Notes: generated by a model not told the origin, from the sequence alone. DNA of 64,000 nt from Anderseniella sp. (GCA_030626025.1 DAOUPT010000008.1:22181-86180), one strand, 5' to 3'. Positions 17,091 to 25,852 are shown, counted from the stretch's first letter. Program-made: numbers and translations.

Positions 17091-18257
17091 TCAGGTTGGC
17101 ATGGACTTATGCACCAATTCAGCAAAGAACGAGATGCCATGAGGGATGGCCTCATCATTAAAATCATAAGCCGGATGATGTAGCCCGGCGCTGTCACCAT
17201 TGCCCACATAAATAAAGGCCCCCGGACGCGCTTCGAGCATAAAGGAAAAATCCTCACCGCCCATCACCGGTGGTGTATCCATATCAACATTGGCCTCACC
17301 AACCACCGATTTGGCAATTTCACCGGCAAACCGTACCTGCTTTACATGATTGATTGTCGGTGGATACATCCGGTCGTAATTGACCTCAGCCGTACAACCA
17401 TGAGCCAGCGCCACATGGGTGGCAATCTCGGTAACCCGCTTTTCAACCAGGGTACGAACCTCCTCATCAAGACAACGCACTGTGCCTGAAAGATGAGCTT
17501 CCTGTGGAATAATGTTAAAGGCTGTGCCCGCATGAAATTGGGTAATCGAAACTACTACAGAGTTCAGCGGGTCAACATTTCTCGACGCAAAAGTCTGAAT
17601 GGTCTGAATAATTGCAGATCCCGCAACAATGGGATCAATACAACCATCGGGCTTGGCCGCATGACCGCCTTTTCCTTTAACGGTAATTTCCAGCATGTCA
17701 GCCGAGGCCAGCAACGTTCCTTCGCGCATGGCAAATTGGCCAACCGGCAGTTTTGGCATGTTGTGCATACCGTAAACTTCGGTGATGTCAAACCGGTCCA
17801 TCATGCCGTCATCAACCATGGCCTTGCCACCAGCGCCACCTTCTTCAGCCGGTTGAAAGATCAGCGCCACCCTGCCATTAAAATTGCGGGTTTCACTTAA
17901 ATATTTCGCTGCCCCCAGCAACATCGCCGTATGTCCATCATGACCACAGGCATGCATTTTGCCTTCAACCTGTGAGGCATATTCTTTGCCGGTTTCCTCG
18001 CTCATCGGCAGGGCATCCATATCGGCCCGCAAACCAATGGTCTTACCGCTGTCATTCTTGTTGCCGTTAATAATACCGACCACACCGGTTTTGCCAACGC
18101 CGGTAACAATTTCATCAACCCCGAATTCCTCAAGCAGTCCGGCAACTTTGGCAGCAGTTTCATGCACATCATACAACAGCTCAGGATTACTGTGAATTTC
18201 TCGTCGCCATCCTGTAACTTCGTCATGAAGTTCTGCAACACGGTTAAGCACGGGCAT
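17091..18257 (-). CDS. M20-family metal-dependent amidohydrolase (hippurate/N-acyl-amino-acid hydrolase type)
   Basis: A 388-residue cytoplasmic peptidase-M20D protein. Metal-ligand motifs are visible: GLRADMDALP, HACGHDGHTAMLLG, QPAEEGG and, near the C terminus, GGEDFSFML. Relatives cleave N-acyl amino acids, hippurate or indole-acetyl-amino acids. It lies 11 bases downstream of the TSUP exporter gene and 98 bases upstream of the binding-protein gene, so it is likely part of the uptake-and-cleavage unit with the Dpp-like importer. Confidence 0.92.
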   Translation of the reverse strand: MPVLNRVAELHDEVTGWRREIHSNPELLYDVHETAAKVAGLLEEFGVDEIVTGVGKTGVVGIINGNKNDSGKTIGLRADMDALPMSEETGKEYASQVEGKMHACGHDGHTAMLLGAAKYLSETRNFNGRVALIFQPAEEGGAGGKAMVDDGMMDRFDITEVYGMHNMPKLPVGQFAMREGTLLASADMLEITVKGKGGHAAKPDGCIDPIVAGSAIIQTIQTFASRNVDPLNSVVVSITQFHAGTAFNIIPQEAHLSGTVRCLDEEVRTLVEKRVTEIATHVALAHGCTAEVNYDRMYPPTINHVKQVRFAGEIAKSVVGEANVDMDTPPVMGGEDFSFMLEARPGAFIYVGNGDSAGLHHPAYDFNDEAIPHGISFFAELVHKSMPT

Positions 18258-18268
18258 GTCTGTCTACC

Positions 18269-19003
18269 TTAATATAATTTTATGAAAAACACGGCTGACA
18301 TGGTCAAACCGACAGCGATGATGAAACCACGAATAATATGTTTCGGCAAGGCCTTTGCCACATGCGCTCCGGCATACCCCCCGACCGTTGAGGCAATCAT
18401 CATCACCCCGGCCTCAGACCAGTAAATTATCCCGGCCACCGCAAATGTCGCCACCGATATGGCCGACAATACAAAGGACAGCCCGGCTTTAAGCCCGTTC
18501 ATCTGGTTAAGATCACGCATGCCAAGGGCTGAAAACAGCGACAATAAAATAATCCCCAACCCGCCGTTAAAATATCCACCATAAGTCGAAACCACCATCA
18601 AGGCGGTTTTTTCCGGCAAATTCATATGCGATAGCCGATCACGGATTTTATCCCCAAAGGCAAACAACAAAGTCGCCGCCAACAACAACCACGGCACAAT
18701 CGCACTAAACAACCGGTCAGAAGTCGCCAGCAAGATCAACGACCCAACCAACCCGCCAATCAGCGCGATAATCACATAGCGAATAACCATCGCGCGCGGT
18801 ACTTTAGCAAGGTCATTCTTAAACCCAACCGCACTACCCAAATACCCCGGAAACACCGCCAGCGTACTGGTAGCATTCGCTGCAACCGGTGGCACCCCGG
18901 CAAAAATCAATGCCGGAAAAGTAAGAAACGACCCACCACCAGCAAGAGCATTAAGAATACCGGCAAAAAACGCGGCAACAGTAATTACAATATATGAAGA
19001 CAT
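18269..19003 (-). CDS. TSUP (TauE/SafE) family anion exporter
   Basis: A 244-residue integral membrane protein with about eight helices and the duplicated TSUP pattern: AGILNALAGGGSFLTFPALI in the first half and GGYFNGGLGIILLSLFSALG in the second. Family members move sulfite, sulfoacetate or other small organic anions. I chose the ATG at 19003; a TTG four codons upstream is also possible. It is placed between the DJ-1 gene (39 bases) and the M20 gene (11 bases), so it is co-transcribed. The substrate is unknown. Confidence 0.88.
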   Translation of the reverse strand: MSSYIVITVAAFFAGILNALAGGGSFLTFPALIFAGVPPVAANATSTLAVFPGYLGSAVGFKNDLAKVPRAMVIRYVIIALIGGLVGSLILLATSDRLFSAIVPWLLLAATLLFAFGDKIRDRLSHMNLPEKTALMVVSTYGGYFNGGLGIILLSLFSALGMRDLNQMNGLKAGLSFVLSAISVATFAVAGIIYWSEAGVMMIASTVGGYAGAHVAKALPKHIIRGFIIAVGLTMSAVFFIKLY

Positions 19004-19042
19004 GAAATTCCACAAAGCGGCAAACTAAAATTCACCAATTTA

Positions 19043-19657
19043 TTAAGCCGCTTCCTGCTGGTCAATAAAAGGTACAACAACAGAAAGAGCATGAGTTGTA
19101 AGCCTGTCTCTTTCCCCGACAGGTGCAACATATGACAACGCAGCATGAGCTGCTTCTACACCTGCAAGCTTGGCTATCACCCACGAGGCCAGATACTGGG
19201 AAGCCAGACAACCTCCAGCCGTGGCAACATTATCCTTGGCAACGAATGGCTGATTAAGAACTGTTACCCCGGCATCAATGACCCACGGCTTTGTCGTTAA
19301 GTCCGTACAAGCGGGCAAATCACCAAGCAAGCCCAACGTTGCCAGCAGCAATGTCCCGGAGCATTGAGCCCCAACAAGCTGTTTCGATGTATCGATACGC
19401 AACCGATCCAAAATCGCTTCATCCTTGGCAATATCGCGCGTATAAATCCCGCTGCCAAAGAGAACAACATCAGCTTCATTGGCAAACTCCAGCGGTTGTT
19501 GCGCTTCAACCACCACGCCATTCATCGAAGTCACCGTTGCAGAGGGACACGTTATCTGGACGTTCCAGCCCTTGGTTTTCATCCGGTTCAAAATCCCCAG
19601 GGCAATGAATGAATCCAGTTCGTTAAAACCCTCAAAAGTAAGTATCGCTAAATCCAT
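19043..19657 (-). CDS. DJ-1/PfpI-family protein
   Basis: A 204-residue class-I glutamine-amidotransferase-like protein. It shows the DJ-1/PfpI pattern: DLAILTFEGFNELD at the N terminus with the conserved Glu, and the nucleophile elbow VGAQCSGTLLLA with the reactive Cys. The ATG at 19657 begins the conserved fold; the longer frame upstream adds 14 residues that do not fit. Relatives include isonitrile hydratase-like enzymes and chaperone/deglycase proteins, so the reaction is not assigned. It lies 104 bases after the FAD-GcvT fusion gene. Confidence 0.82.
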   Translation of the reverse strand: MDLAILTFEGFNELDSFIALGILNRMKTKGWNVQITCPSATVTSMNGVVVEAQQPLEFANEADVVLFGSGIYTRDIAKDEAILDRLRIDTSKQLVGAQCSGTLLLATLGLLGDLPACTDLTTKPWVIDAGVTVLNQPFVAKDNVATAGGCLASQYLASWVIAKLAGVEAAHAALSYVAPVGERDRLTTHALSVVVPFIDQQEAA

Positions 19658-19761
19658 AACTTCAAACCCATTCTTTCTACGCACCGATCGCGTGAACAAT
19701 AAAACCTGTCAATCACCTTTCACACCAAATCAGATAAATTGCAAGCTCAGTCCCTTCACCC

Positions 19762-22206
19762 TCACATCTTGACCCGCTCACCCTTTGGATCATAAGCCGC
19801 CCGGAACGATACCTCGGCCTCAAACTCCTCACCGGCTACCAGCACGCTATAACTGCCAGCTTCCATGAGTTCCTTGGTCACCCCGTCAGCATGTTTCAGC
19901 CAACCCATGCCAACCGACGCGCCGACGAAATGGCCGTAGGCGCCCGAGGTTACATAGCCAGCCACCTCGCCATCACGCAGCAGGGGTTCGTGGCCGATCA
20001 ACAACGGTTCAGGGTTTTTGAGTTTGATTTGCACCAGCCGTTTGGGTTTTGGTGCCGCTTTGGCTTTTTCAGCCGCTTCGCGACCGATAAAATCACCGGC
20101 ATCGAAGTTACAGACAAAACCCAATCCGGCATCAAATGGCGTTTCATCTTGTGAAACTTCATGGCCGAAATGGCGATAGCCTTTTTCAATGCGGCAGCTA
20201 TCCAGCGCATGCAACCCACACAATTTCAGACCGAACGCCTTGCCAGCTTCTTCCAATTGCTCAAATATGTGACAAGCAAACTCGCTGGCAATATGAAGCT
20301 CCCACCCCAGTTCGCCAACAAAAGTCACCCGCATCGCCTTCATCCGCGCATAGCCAATTTCAATATCAACCCAATGCGAAAACGGGCACGCTTGGTTAGA
20401 CAGATCAGCGCCACTAAGACCTTCTAGAAGGTCGCGCGATTTCGGCCCGAACACCCCGATTATCGCAATCGCCGATGAGGCATCAAAAACCTCAACCCGC
20501 GCATCATCTGGAATATGCCGTTTCAACCAATCCATGTCGCGCTGGGCCACCGCACCACCGGTCGTCACCTGATAGCGATCCCCCGCCATTCGCGACACGG
20601 TCAAATCCGCCTCAACACCCGCTAGCGGGTCTAGCCAGTGGGTGTAGACTATTCGGCCGACCGGCACATCAACATTGGCGCTTGAGATGTTTTGCAGCAC
20701 CTTCATTGCATCGGGTCCCTGCACGATGAATTTGGCAAAGCTGGTCAGGTCAATCAGGCCGACATTTTCGCGAAAGGCCATATGCTCGACCTTTGAATGC
20801 TCAAACCAGTTCTGACGTTTAAAGCTGTATTCATAAACCGGCTCAACACCCTCAGGCGCAAACCAGTTAGCCCGCTCCCAGCCACCGGCAACGCCAAAAC
20901 AAGCCCCGCGCGCCTTGAGGTGTTCATGCAATGGCGAGCGCCGCGCGCCGCGTCCGGTAGCAAACTGGCGATAGGGGAAATGGTTTTCATACAAAAGCCC
21001 CAGCGTCTCGCTGACCCGCTCGGACAAAAATGCTTTGGTATTCTGATAAGGCTCATTGCGCCGCACATCCATAGCATGAAGATCATAAGGCGCGCGACCA
21101 TCAACGATCCAATCCGCCAGCGCTTTGCCATAACCGGGCCCGGTTTGAATGCCAACCGAATTGGCCCCGGCGCACATATAAAAGCCTTCGATGCCAGGCG
21201 CTTTACCCATCTGGATTTGATCATCGGGGGTAAAGCTTTCCGGCCCGCAAAAAAACTTGCGCATCCCCAATTCACCCAACAATGGCACCCGCTTGACCGC
21301 CGCTTCAAACACCGACATGAACTGATCAAAATCGCCAGCCAGTTCTTCAAAACTGAAATTGTCCGGCAGGCTGGCCGGATCAACCGGGATTGATTTTTTC
21401 TCAAATGCACCGAGCAAAATCGATCCTGCATCTTCTTTGTAATAAGCTTCATTGGATTGATCACGCATCACCGGCAGATTGGTTGGCACCTGATCAGACT
21501 TTTCCGTCACCATGTAATAGTGCTCACAAGGGTAAAGCGGAATATCAACGCCCACCATTTTGCCAATCTCACGCGCCCACAACCCGGCACAATTGACGAC
21601 AAAATCCGTTTCGATCATACCCTGATCGGTTTCAACACCGCTCACCCGGCCCCTATCAGTGATGATGTTGGTAACTTTTATCCCCTCAAGAATTGAGCCA
21701 CCGCGCTGGCGCACCCCTTTGGCAATCGCCATGGTGAAATCAACCGGCGAGGCCCAGCCTTCAGACGGGGCAAACATGCCACCGACCAGGCCCGTTTTAT
21801 CAATCAGCGGATAATGCTTTTCGATTTCATCGGCGGTTAAAAGATGCGTCTCCGGGCCCCAGATTTTAGTTACATCATGCAACCGGCGAATTTCTTCAAA
21901 CCGTTCTTCATCTTCGGCAATCCACATCGATCCGACTTGTTTAAAGCCAACTGACTGTTCGGTCTCAGCCTCAATCATCGGAATAAAATCAAGGCAATAT
22001 CCAGCCAGCGTTGCCAGCGTCTGACTGGCCCGCGTTGTGCCAATCAATCCGGCTGCATGCCAGGTCGTGCCGCAGGTAAGTTGCGAGCGCTCCAGCACCA
22101 CAACATCGCTCCAACCGCGTTTGGCCAGATGATAAGCCACCGAGCAACCAATGACGCCGCCGCCAATAACAACAATCTGGGTTTTTTGAGGGAGTTGAGA
22201 AGACAT
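19762..22206 (-). CDS. FAD oxidoreductase-GcvT fusion, dimethylglycine/sarcosine dehydrogenase type
   Basis: An 814-residue two-module enzyme. The N-terminal half is a DAO-type flavin domain with the dinucleotide motif GGGVIGCSVAYHLAKRG and LTCGTTWHAAGL, the region around the covalent flavin site in the dimethylglycine dehydrogenase family. The C-terminal half is a GcvT/aminomethyltransferase domain (folate-binding), with LGWELHIA and GLHALDSCRIEKGYRHFGHE. Known family members oxidise N-methyl groups of dimethylglycine, sarcosine or related amines and pass the one-carbon unit to tetrahydrofolate. It follows the PuuE-type gene by 17 bases. The substrate is inferred only at the level of N-methylated amino acid. 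Confidence 0.9.
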   Translation of the reverse strand: MSSQLPQKTQIVVIGGGVIGCSVAYHLAKRGWSDVVVLERSQLTCGTTWHAAGLIGTTRASQTLATLAGYCLDFIPMIEAETEQSVGFKQVGSMWIAEDEERFEEIRRLHDVTKIWGPETHLLTADEIEKHYPLIDKTGLVGGMFAPSEGWASPVDFTMAIAKGVRQRGGSILEGIKVTNIITDRGRVSGVETDQGMIETDFVVNCAGLWAREIGKMVGVDIPLYPCEHYYMVTEKSDQVPTNLPVMRDQSNEAYYKEDAGSILLGAFEKKSIPVDPASLPDNFSFEELAGDFDQFMSVFEAAVKRVPLLGELGMRKFFCGPESFTPDDQIQMGKAPGIEGFYMCAGANSVGIQTGPGYGKALADWIVDGRAPYDLHAMDVRRNEPYQNTKAFLSERVSETLGLLYENHFPYRQFATGRGARRSPLHEHLKARGACFGVAGGWERANWFAPEGVEPVYEYSFKRQNWFEHSKVEHMAFRENVGLIDLTSFAKFIVQGPDAMKVLQNISSANVDVPVGRIVYTHWLDPLAGVEADLTVSRMAGDRYQVTTGGAVAQRDMDWLKRHIPDDARVEVFDASSAIAIIGVFGPKSRDLLEGLSGADLSNQACPFSHWVDIEIGYARMKAMRVTFVGELGWELHIASEFACHIFEQLEEAGKAFGLKLCGLHALDSCRIEKGYRHFGHEVSQDETPFDAGLGFVCNFDAGDFIGREAAEKAKAAPKPKRLVQIKLKNPEPLLIGHEPLLRDGEVAGYVTSGAYGHFVGASVGMGWLKHADGVTKELMEAGSYSVLVAGEEFEAEVSFRAAYDPKGERVKM

Positions 22207-22223
22207 TTTATTCCACCGCTAAT

Positions 22224-23120
22224 CTAATCCACAGGATGAGTTTTAATCCAGTGCCGGGCAATATCAATCCGCCGAGGCACCCATACATCTTCATGACTCA
22301 AAACATAATCGACGAACTGTTCAAGAGCGGCAACCCGGCCCGGTCTTCCGACCAATCGACAATGCAGCCCGACATTCATCATCTTTGCCGCGCCCTCACC
22401 CCCTTCGCGATAAAGCACATCAAATGTATCTTTAAGGTAGGCAAAGAACTGATCACCCGAGTTAAAACCCTGCGGCGTCGCAAAGCGCATATCATTACAA
22501 TCAAGGGTGTAGGGAATAATCAATTGCTTGCCCATCCAATAGGGCAAATCATCGGCATAGGCATCCGACAAATACAAAAACCCGCCTTCCTCGCAGCCCA
22601 GATCAAGGGTGTTGATACTCGAACGCCCCGTATACCAGCCAAGCGGTCGCTGACCGGTAAGTCGGGTATGAATTGCAATCGCCTCAGCCATATCAGCCCG
22701 CTCGTCTTGTTTGGAAAAATCCTTGTATTCAATCCACTTCAAGCCATGCGAGGCAATCTCCCAATCAGCCTCAAGCATCGCGGCAAGCTGCTCGGGCGAG
22801 CGCTCAAGCGCTGTCGCCACGCCATACACCGTTGGCTTAATGCTGCGCGAGGTAAACAGCCGGTGCAAACGCCAAAACCCGGCCCGCGCCCCATATTCAT
22901 AAATCGATTCCATATTCATATGGCGCTGGCCCGGCCACGACGCCGCCCCGACAATCTCGGACAAAAAGGCTTCCGACCCGGCATCGCCATGCAGAATACA
23001 GTTCTCCCCGCCCTCTTCATAATTAACCACAAATTGCACCGCAATTTTAGCCCCATCCGGCCATTGAGCATCAGGCGGATTGGCACCATAACCGGTCAGG
23101 TCGCGCGGATAATCAGACAT
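22224..23120 (-). CDS. puuE: PuuE-type allantoinase (polysaccharide-deacetylase fold)
   Basis: A 298-residue protein that matches the metal-independent PuuE allantoinase group over its whole length, with MSDYPRDLTGYG at the start, NYEEGGENCILHGD, ERPLGWYTGR-like QRPLGWYTGRSSINT, PYTLDCNDMRF and GLHCRLVGRPGR. PuuE opens the allantoin ring to allantoate in purine breakdown. Neighbours here are not purine genes but the FAD-GcvT fusion 17 bases downstream, so a related cyclic ureide or amide substrate is possible. Its ribosome site (AGAGG) sits in the right arm of a hairpin just before the start. Confidence 0.85.
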   Translation of the reverse strand: MSDYPRDLTGYGANPPDAQWPDGAKIAVQFVVNYEEGGENCILHGDAGSEAFLSEIVGAASWPGQRHMNMESIYEYGARAGFWRLHRLFTSRSIKPTVYGVATALERSPEQLAAMLEADWEIASHGLKWIEYKDFSKQDERADMAEAIAIHTRLTGQRPLGWYTGRSSINTLDLGCEEGGFLYLSDAYADDLPYWMGKQLIIPYTLDCNDMRFATPQGFNSGDQFFAYLKDTFDVLYREGGEGAAKMMNVGLHCRLVGRPGRVAALEQFVDYVLSHEDVWVPRRIDIARHWIKTHPVD

Positions 23121-23148
23121 AGAAAAACCTCTGCTTTTTTCAGCAAAG
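23121..23148 (-). promoter_or_regulatory. hairpin sequestering the puuE ribosome site, or a terminator after yacG
   Basis: On the minus strand CTTTGCT (23148-23142) pairs with AGCAGAG (23135-23129) around a GAAAAA loop, with one G-U pair. The right arm contains the AGAGG ribosome site, seven bases before the ATG, and the hairpin is followed by GTTTTTC. It could end transcripts from the yacG cluster, mask the puuE ribosome site, or do both. Confidence 0.45.
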
Positions 23149-23221
23149 TCTAATCAGCCAATTTTAAAATAGCAACTTCATTCAACATCCAGCAATGCCA
23201 AACCGGATCATGTGGGCTAGG

Positions 23222-23413
23222 TTACTCTGTCTCAGAATCCACATCACCTTCTTCTTCGGTCGGCACTTTATAGTGCCCTGAAAGCCAACGATTAAGGTCA
23301 ACATTGGCGCAATGGCTTGAGCAAAATGGGTGATATTTTTGCACCGATATCTTCTTGCAAATCGGACAAGGTGTTGGTTGGCGCAGGCGAATTGGTTTAT
23401 TGGTTTCAGTCAC
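23222..23413 (-). CDS. yacG: YacG zinc-binding DNA gyrase inhibitor
   Basis: A 63-residue protein with the full YacG zinc site: CPICKK at residues 16-21, then PFCSSHCANVDLNRWLSG with the second cysteine pair. In E. coli YacG binds GyrB and inhibits gyrase; here the function is taken from the family. The acidic C-terminal tail (EEEGDVDSETE) is typical. It is 11 bases downstream of maf, the usual alphaproteobacterial order infA-maf-yacG. Confidence 0.95.
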   Translation of the reverse strand: MTETNKPIRLRQPTPCPICKKISVQKYHPFCSSHCANVDLNRWLSGHYKVPTEEEGDVDSETE

Positions 23414-23424
23414 AGGTTCACGGC

Positions 23425-24060
23425 CTAATCAATCGATTTTGCATTCATCCAGGTATGGTAAACCGGATATCCCGCACCATCGAGCATTGATACTGTTTCA
23501 TATAACGGCAGGCCGACCACGGCTGAGTAAGAGCCGCTCATATAGCGGACAAAAGCCCCGGCCCGACCTTGAATCGCATAAGCTCCGGCCTTGCCACGCC
23601 ATTCATCACAAACCAGATAGCTGTCAATATCTTCACGCGACAAACGTTTAAAGCGTACTTTTGTGTCCACAATTCGTGTTTTCTGCGAACCGCGCGGTGA
23701 AATAAGCGAGATAGCAGTAAAAACCTTATGCGCCCGGCCTGACAACAATTGCAACATTTCGCTGGCTTCTTCGGCCGTTTCCGGTTTGCCAAGCACCCGT
23801 CGGCCCAACGCCACCACCGTATCGGCAGCCAGCACAAAAACGTCACCAGCCAGTGCCTCAACCTGAGGCATGGTTACAGCTTTTTGGGCTTTTTCTTTGG
23901 CCAGCCGGGCAACCAGCGAACGCGGTGTTTCGCGCTTGAGCGGGGTTTCATCAATATCGGCAGGATTAAGCAAATCAGGTTCCAGCCCGGCCTGACCCAA
24001 CAGGGCCAACCGCCTTGGTGAGGCACTGGCAAGCACAAGTTTGACCCGCTCATCACTCAT
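23425..24060 (-). CDS. maf: Maf-family nucleotide pyrophosphatase
   Basis: A 211-residue Maf/HAM1-like protein. Conserved parts are LVLASASPRRLALL at the N terminus, AADTVVALG, GRAHKVFTAISL and YAIQGRAGAFV. Maf proteins hydrolyse dTTP/UTP or modified nucleoside triphosphates as house-cleaning enzymes and have been linked to septum inhibition. The ATG at 24060 is preferred over the GTG one codon upstream. It lies 19 bases downstream of infA in the cluster. Confidence 0.94.
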   Translation of the reverse strand: MSDERVKLVLASASPRRLALLGQAGLEPDLLNPADIDETPLKRETPRSLVARLAKEKAQKAVTMPQVEALAGDVFVLAADTVVALGRRVLGKPETAEEASEMLQLLSGRAHKVFTAISLISPRGSQKTRIVDTKVRFKRLSREDIDSYLVCDEWRGKAGAYAIQGRAGAFVRYMSGSYSAVVGLPLYETVSMLDGAGYPVYHTWMNAKSID

Positions 24061-24079
24061 CACGGCAAGCTTTCAAGAT

Positions 24080-24298
24080 TTATTTAAAACGATAAGTGAT
24101 CCGACCTTTTGTCAGATCATAAGGCGTCATTTCAACCGACACCCGGTCTCCGGCCAGAACCCGAATACGGTTCTTGCGCATTTTGCCCGCAGTGTGAGCA
24201 ATAATTTCGTGGTCATTATCCAGTTTAACCCGGAAAGTGGCATTGGGCAGCAATTCGCTGATAATACCTTCAAATTCCAATAATTCTTCTTTAGCCAT
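24080..24298 (-). CDS. infA: translation initiation factor IF-1
   Basis: A 72-residue S1/OB-fold protein with the classical IF-1 sequence: [40 protein letters not shown], and ILAGDRV-like [20 protein letters not shown]. It binds the ribosomal A site with IF-2 and IF-3 at initiation. Full length. It stands at the 3' side of a 364-base gene-free stretch that carries a long family A repeat, so its promoter is either within or next to that element. Confidence 0.98.
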   Translation of the reverse strand: MAKEELLEFEGIISELLPNATFRVKLDNDHEIIAHTAGKMRKNRIRVLAGDRVSVEMTPYDLTKGRITYRFK

Positions 24299-24380
24299 GC
24301 GGCATTTTCCTTAATTTCGAACAGATGCGCGAGGTTGACCATGTTACGGCGCGAAAATCAAGGATTTTCGTGCTTGTTTT

Positions 24381-24652
24381 ATACCCCTCGCGGCTATTCC
24401 TCACTTCGTTCGGGCCTCCGGGAGGGCGGCCTGACCGACCGGGGTCCTCGGGACTAGTCCCTCGTCCGGCTGCGGATTCTCAAGTTCGTTATGAATCCGC
24501 AGCGGACGAGCGTAGCGAGGACTAGCCGCGACTGCGGCTCGGCGCTTAATAGCGCCGCCCCCGCGGAGCATTTTTGCAAAGCAAAAATTTGCGTGAGCGC
24601 ACCCCAAACCTCCCCGTATTCACCTTCCCCAACCCAAACCTCCCCGTATAAA
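24381..24652 (+). repeat. family A mosaic repeat, copy A2 (long), filling most of the 24299-24662 gap
   Basis: This copy has three visible parts. The left part (TACCCCTCGCGGCT then CTCACTTCGTTCGGGCCTCC, about 24381-24430) matches 61960-62010. The 57-base hairpin module at 24466-24522 matches 62022-62078 in reverse orientation at 53 of 57 bases. The right part, with GGCGC-TTAATA-GCGCC and CCCGCGGAGC, matches A3 and A4. The right end also holds a direct repeat of CCCAAACCTCCCCGTAT (about 24603 and 24633). No gene is supported in the gap. Confidence 0.85.
24444..24522. repeat. imperfect inverted repeat (hairpin) inside copy A2
   Basis: The left arm from 24444 (GTCCTCG ... GCTGCGGATTC) and the right arm 24493-24522 (GAATCCGCAGCGGACGAG ... 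GAGGAC) are near complements around a 13-base loop. The innermost GCTGCGGATTC/GAATCCGCAGC is perfect. This could form a long stem in RNA or single-stranded DNA. Confidence 0.85.
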
Positions 24653-24662
24653 TCCCCAAAAC

Positions 24663-25109
24663 TCACACCCCCCGCGCTGCCAGCGTCCCAAATCTCTCCT
24701 TCAACCGAACAATCGTCGCATCGCGCACCGACCGGTAACTATCCATAATCTGTTCGCGGCTGCCCATCACCACCGACGGGTCCATTGTCGGCCAGTATTC
24801 GACCTCTATGGCCATTGTCCGAGTCATCTCCATTGCCTTGTGGTGGGCGCACGGTGACATCGAAACAACCAGATCAAAATTGCTATCTTCCAAATCCTCA
24901 AACGCTTTGGGAGCAAAATTGGTCATATCAATGCCCATCTCATCCATAACCGCATGAACAAAGGGGTCATTCTCTCCCGGCAGCACCCCGCACGAGGCCA
25001 CATGCACCCGGTGCCCGTAAAAATGGCGCATTAAACCTTCAGCCATCGGCGAGCGGATACAATTCTGGCCGCAGGCAAACAACACGGCCCCAGGCAGATC
25101 TTCACTCAT
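24663..25109 (-). CDS. low-molecular-weight protein-tyrosine-phosphatase / arsenate-reductase-like protein
   Basis: A 148-residue LMW-PTP fold protein. The P-loop is ACGQNCIRSPMAEG with the CX5R signature (C, then R seven residues on) and a second Cys in the loop. The family's late Asp motif is probably the WPTMDPS region. Such proteins are annotated either as tyrosine phosphatases or as arsenate reductases; the genome context in alphaproteobacteria (between UPF0262 and infA) is conserved and not arsenic-related, so phosphatase is more likely. It follows UPF0262 by 25 bases. Confidence 0.88.
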   Translation of the reverse strand: MSEDLPGAVLFACGQNCIRSPMAEGLMRHFYGHRVHVASCGVLPGENDPFVHAVMDEMGIDMTNFAPKAFEDLEDSNFDLVVSMSPCAHHKAMEMTRTMAIEVEYWPTMDPSVVMGSREQIMDSYRSVRDATIVRLKERFGTLAARGV

Positions 25110-25134
25110 TGATTGCCTCGCCCTTCACCCGCAC

Positions 25135-25632
25135 TCACCCTCTCCAGTGCAGCACGCAAATCAACGTGAAAAGCCGGCGGGCCGTATTAAAATCGGTTTC
25201 GATTTTGCCATCAAGTCGGGCCAGCACCAAATCAGACCCCTCATTGTGCAAGCCGCGCCGGGCCATATCGATGGTTTCAATCTGACTCGGTGTCGAATTG
25301 CGAATGGCCTGAAAATAACTGTCACACATAAAATAGTAGTCTTTGACAATCCGCCGGAACGGCGACAGCGACAGTCCCACGATTGTTACCACCTCGCCAT
25401 TGCTCAACGCCACTTCCCATACCAGCCGCTTGTCAACAATTGACAAGTTAAGCACATAGGGACCATCAGCCTTGTCAATCACCCTGAAGGTATTTTCTTC
25501 AACCAGATCATAGATTGCCACCTGCCGTTCATGCTCGGCATCAGGGTTTGGCAACGCACCAATACTCGCATCCAGCTTAACCTCTATAAGCCGGTGTGGC
25601 GATTTCTCAGCACTGTCATTTTCTGTCGTCAT
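25135..25632 (-). CDS. UPF0262 family protein
   Basis: A 165-residue member of the uncharacterised UPF0262 family, which is almost confined to alphaproteobacteria. It is recognised from [48 protein letters not shown] and [14 protein letters not shown]. No catalytic motif or membrane segment is visible. Position directly before the phosphatase gene and infA is the family's usual neighbourhood. A family B element lies just upstream of its start (25658-25762). Confidence 0.9.
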   Translation of the reverse strand: MTTENDSAEKSPHRLIEVKLDASIGALPNPDAEHERQVAIYDLVEENTFRVIDKADGPYVLNLSIVDKRLVWEVALSNGEVVTIVGLSLSPFRRIVKDYYFMCDSYFQAIRNSTPSQIETIDMARRGLHNEGSDLVLARLDGKIETDFNTARRLFTLICVLHWRG

Positions 25633-25657
25633 AATTTTGCGACCTTAAAACACAAAT

Positions 25658-25762
25658 TAGAGCATTTCTGGTTTAGTTTGAATCACAAACTCAATCAGAA
25701 ACGCCACAATGTCAATTGCTTAGACTGGCATTTTGCGTTCATTCTGAACCCGAAATGCTCTA
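25658..25762. repeat. family B element, full copy B1 with terminal inverted repeats
   Basis: A 105-base element between the divergent UPF0262 and moaD genes. The left end TAGAGCATTTCTGGTTTAG and the complement of the right end TAGAGCATTTCGGGTTCAG agree at about 20 of the first 25 positions. It encodes nothing and looks like a small non-autonomous (MITE-like or RIME-like) element. Copies B2 and B3 carry the same end. Confidence 0.8.
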
Positions 25763-25852
25763 AAAAGCACAAACTGGTTTTCACATAAATTTCCCTACTA
25801 AATTGCGATAGCAAACGGTATGCTAAATCAGTCGTATAAAATGAGATAAAAA

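Noticed and set aside
24401..24748. Open frames on both strands across the infA/phosphatase gap
   Set aside because: They are made of GC-rich repeat sequence, overlap each other on both strands and match no protein pattern.
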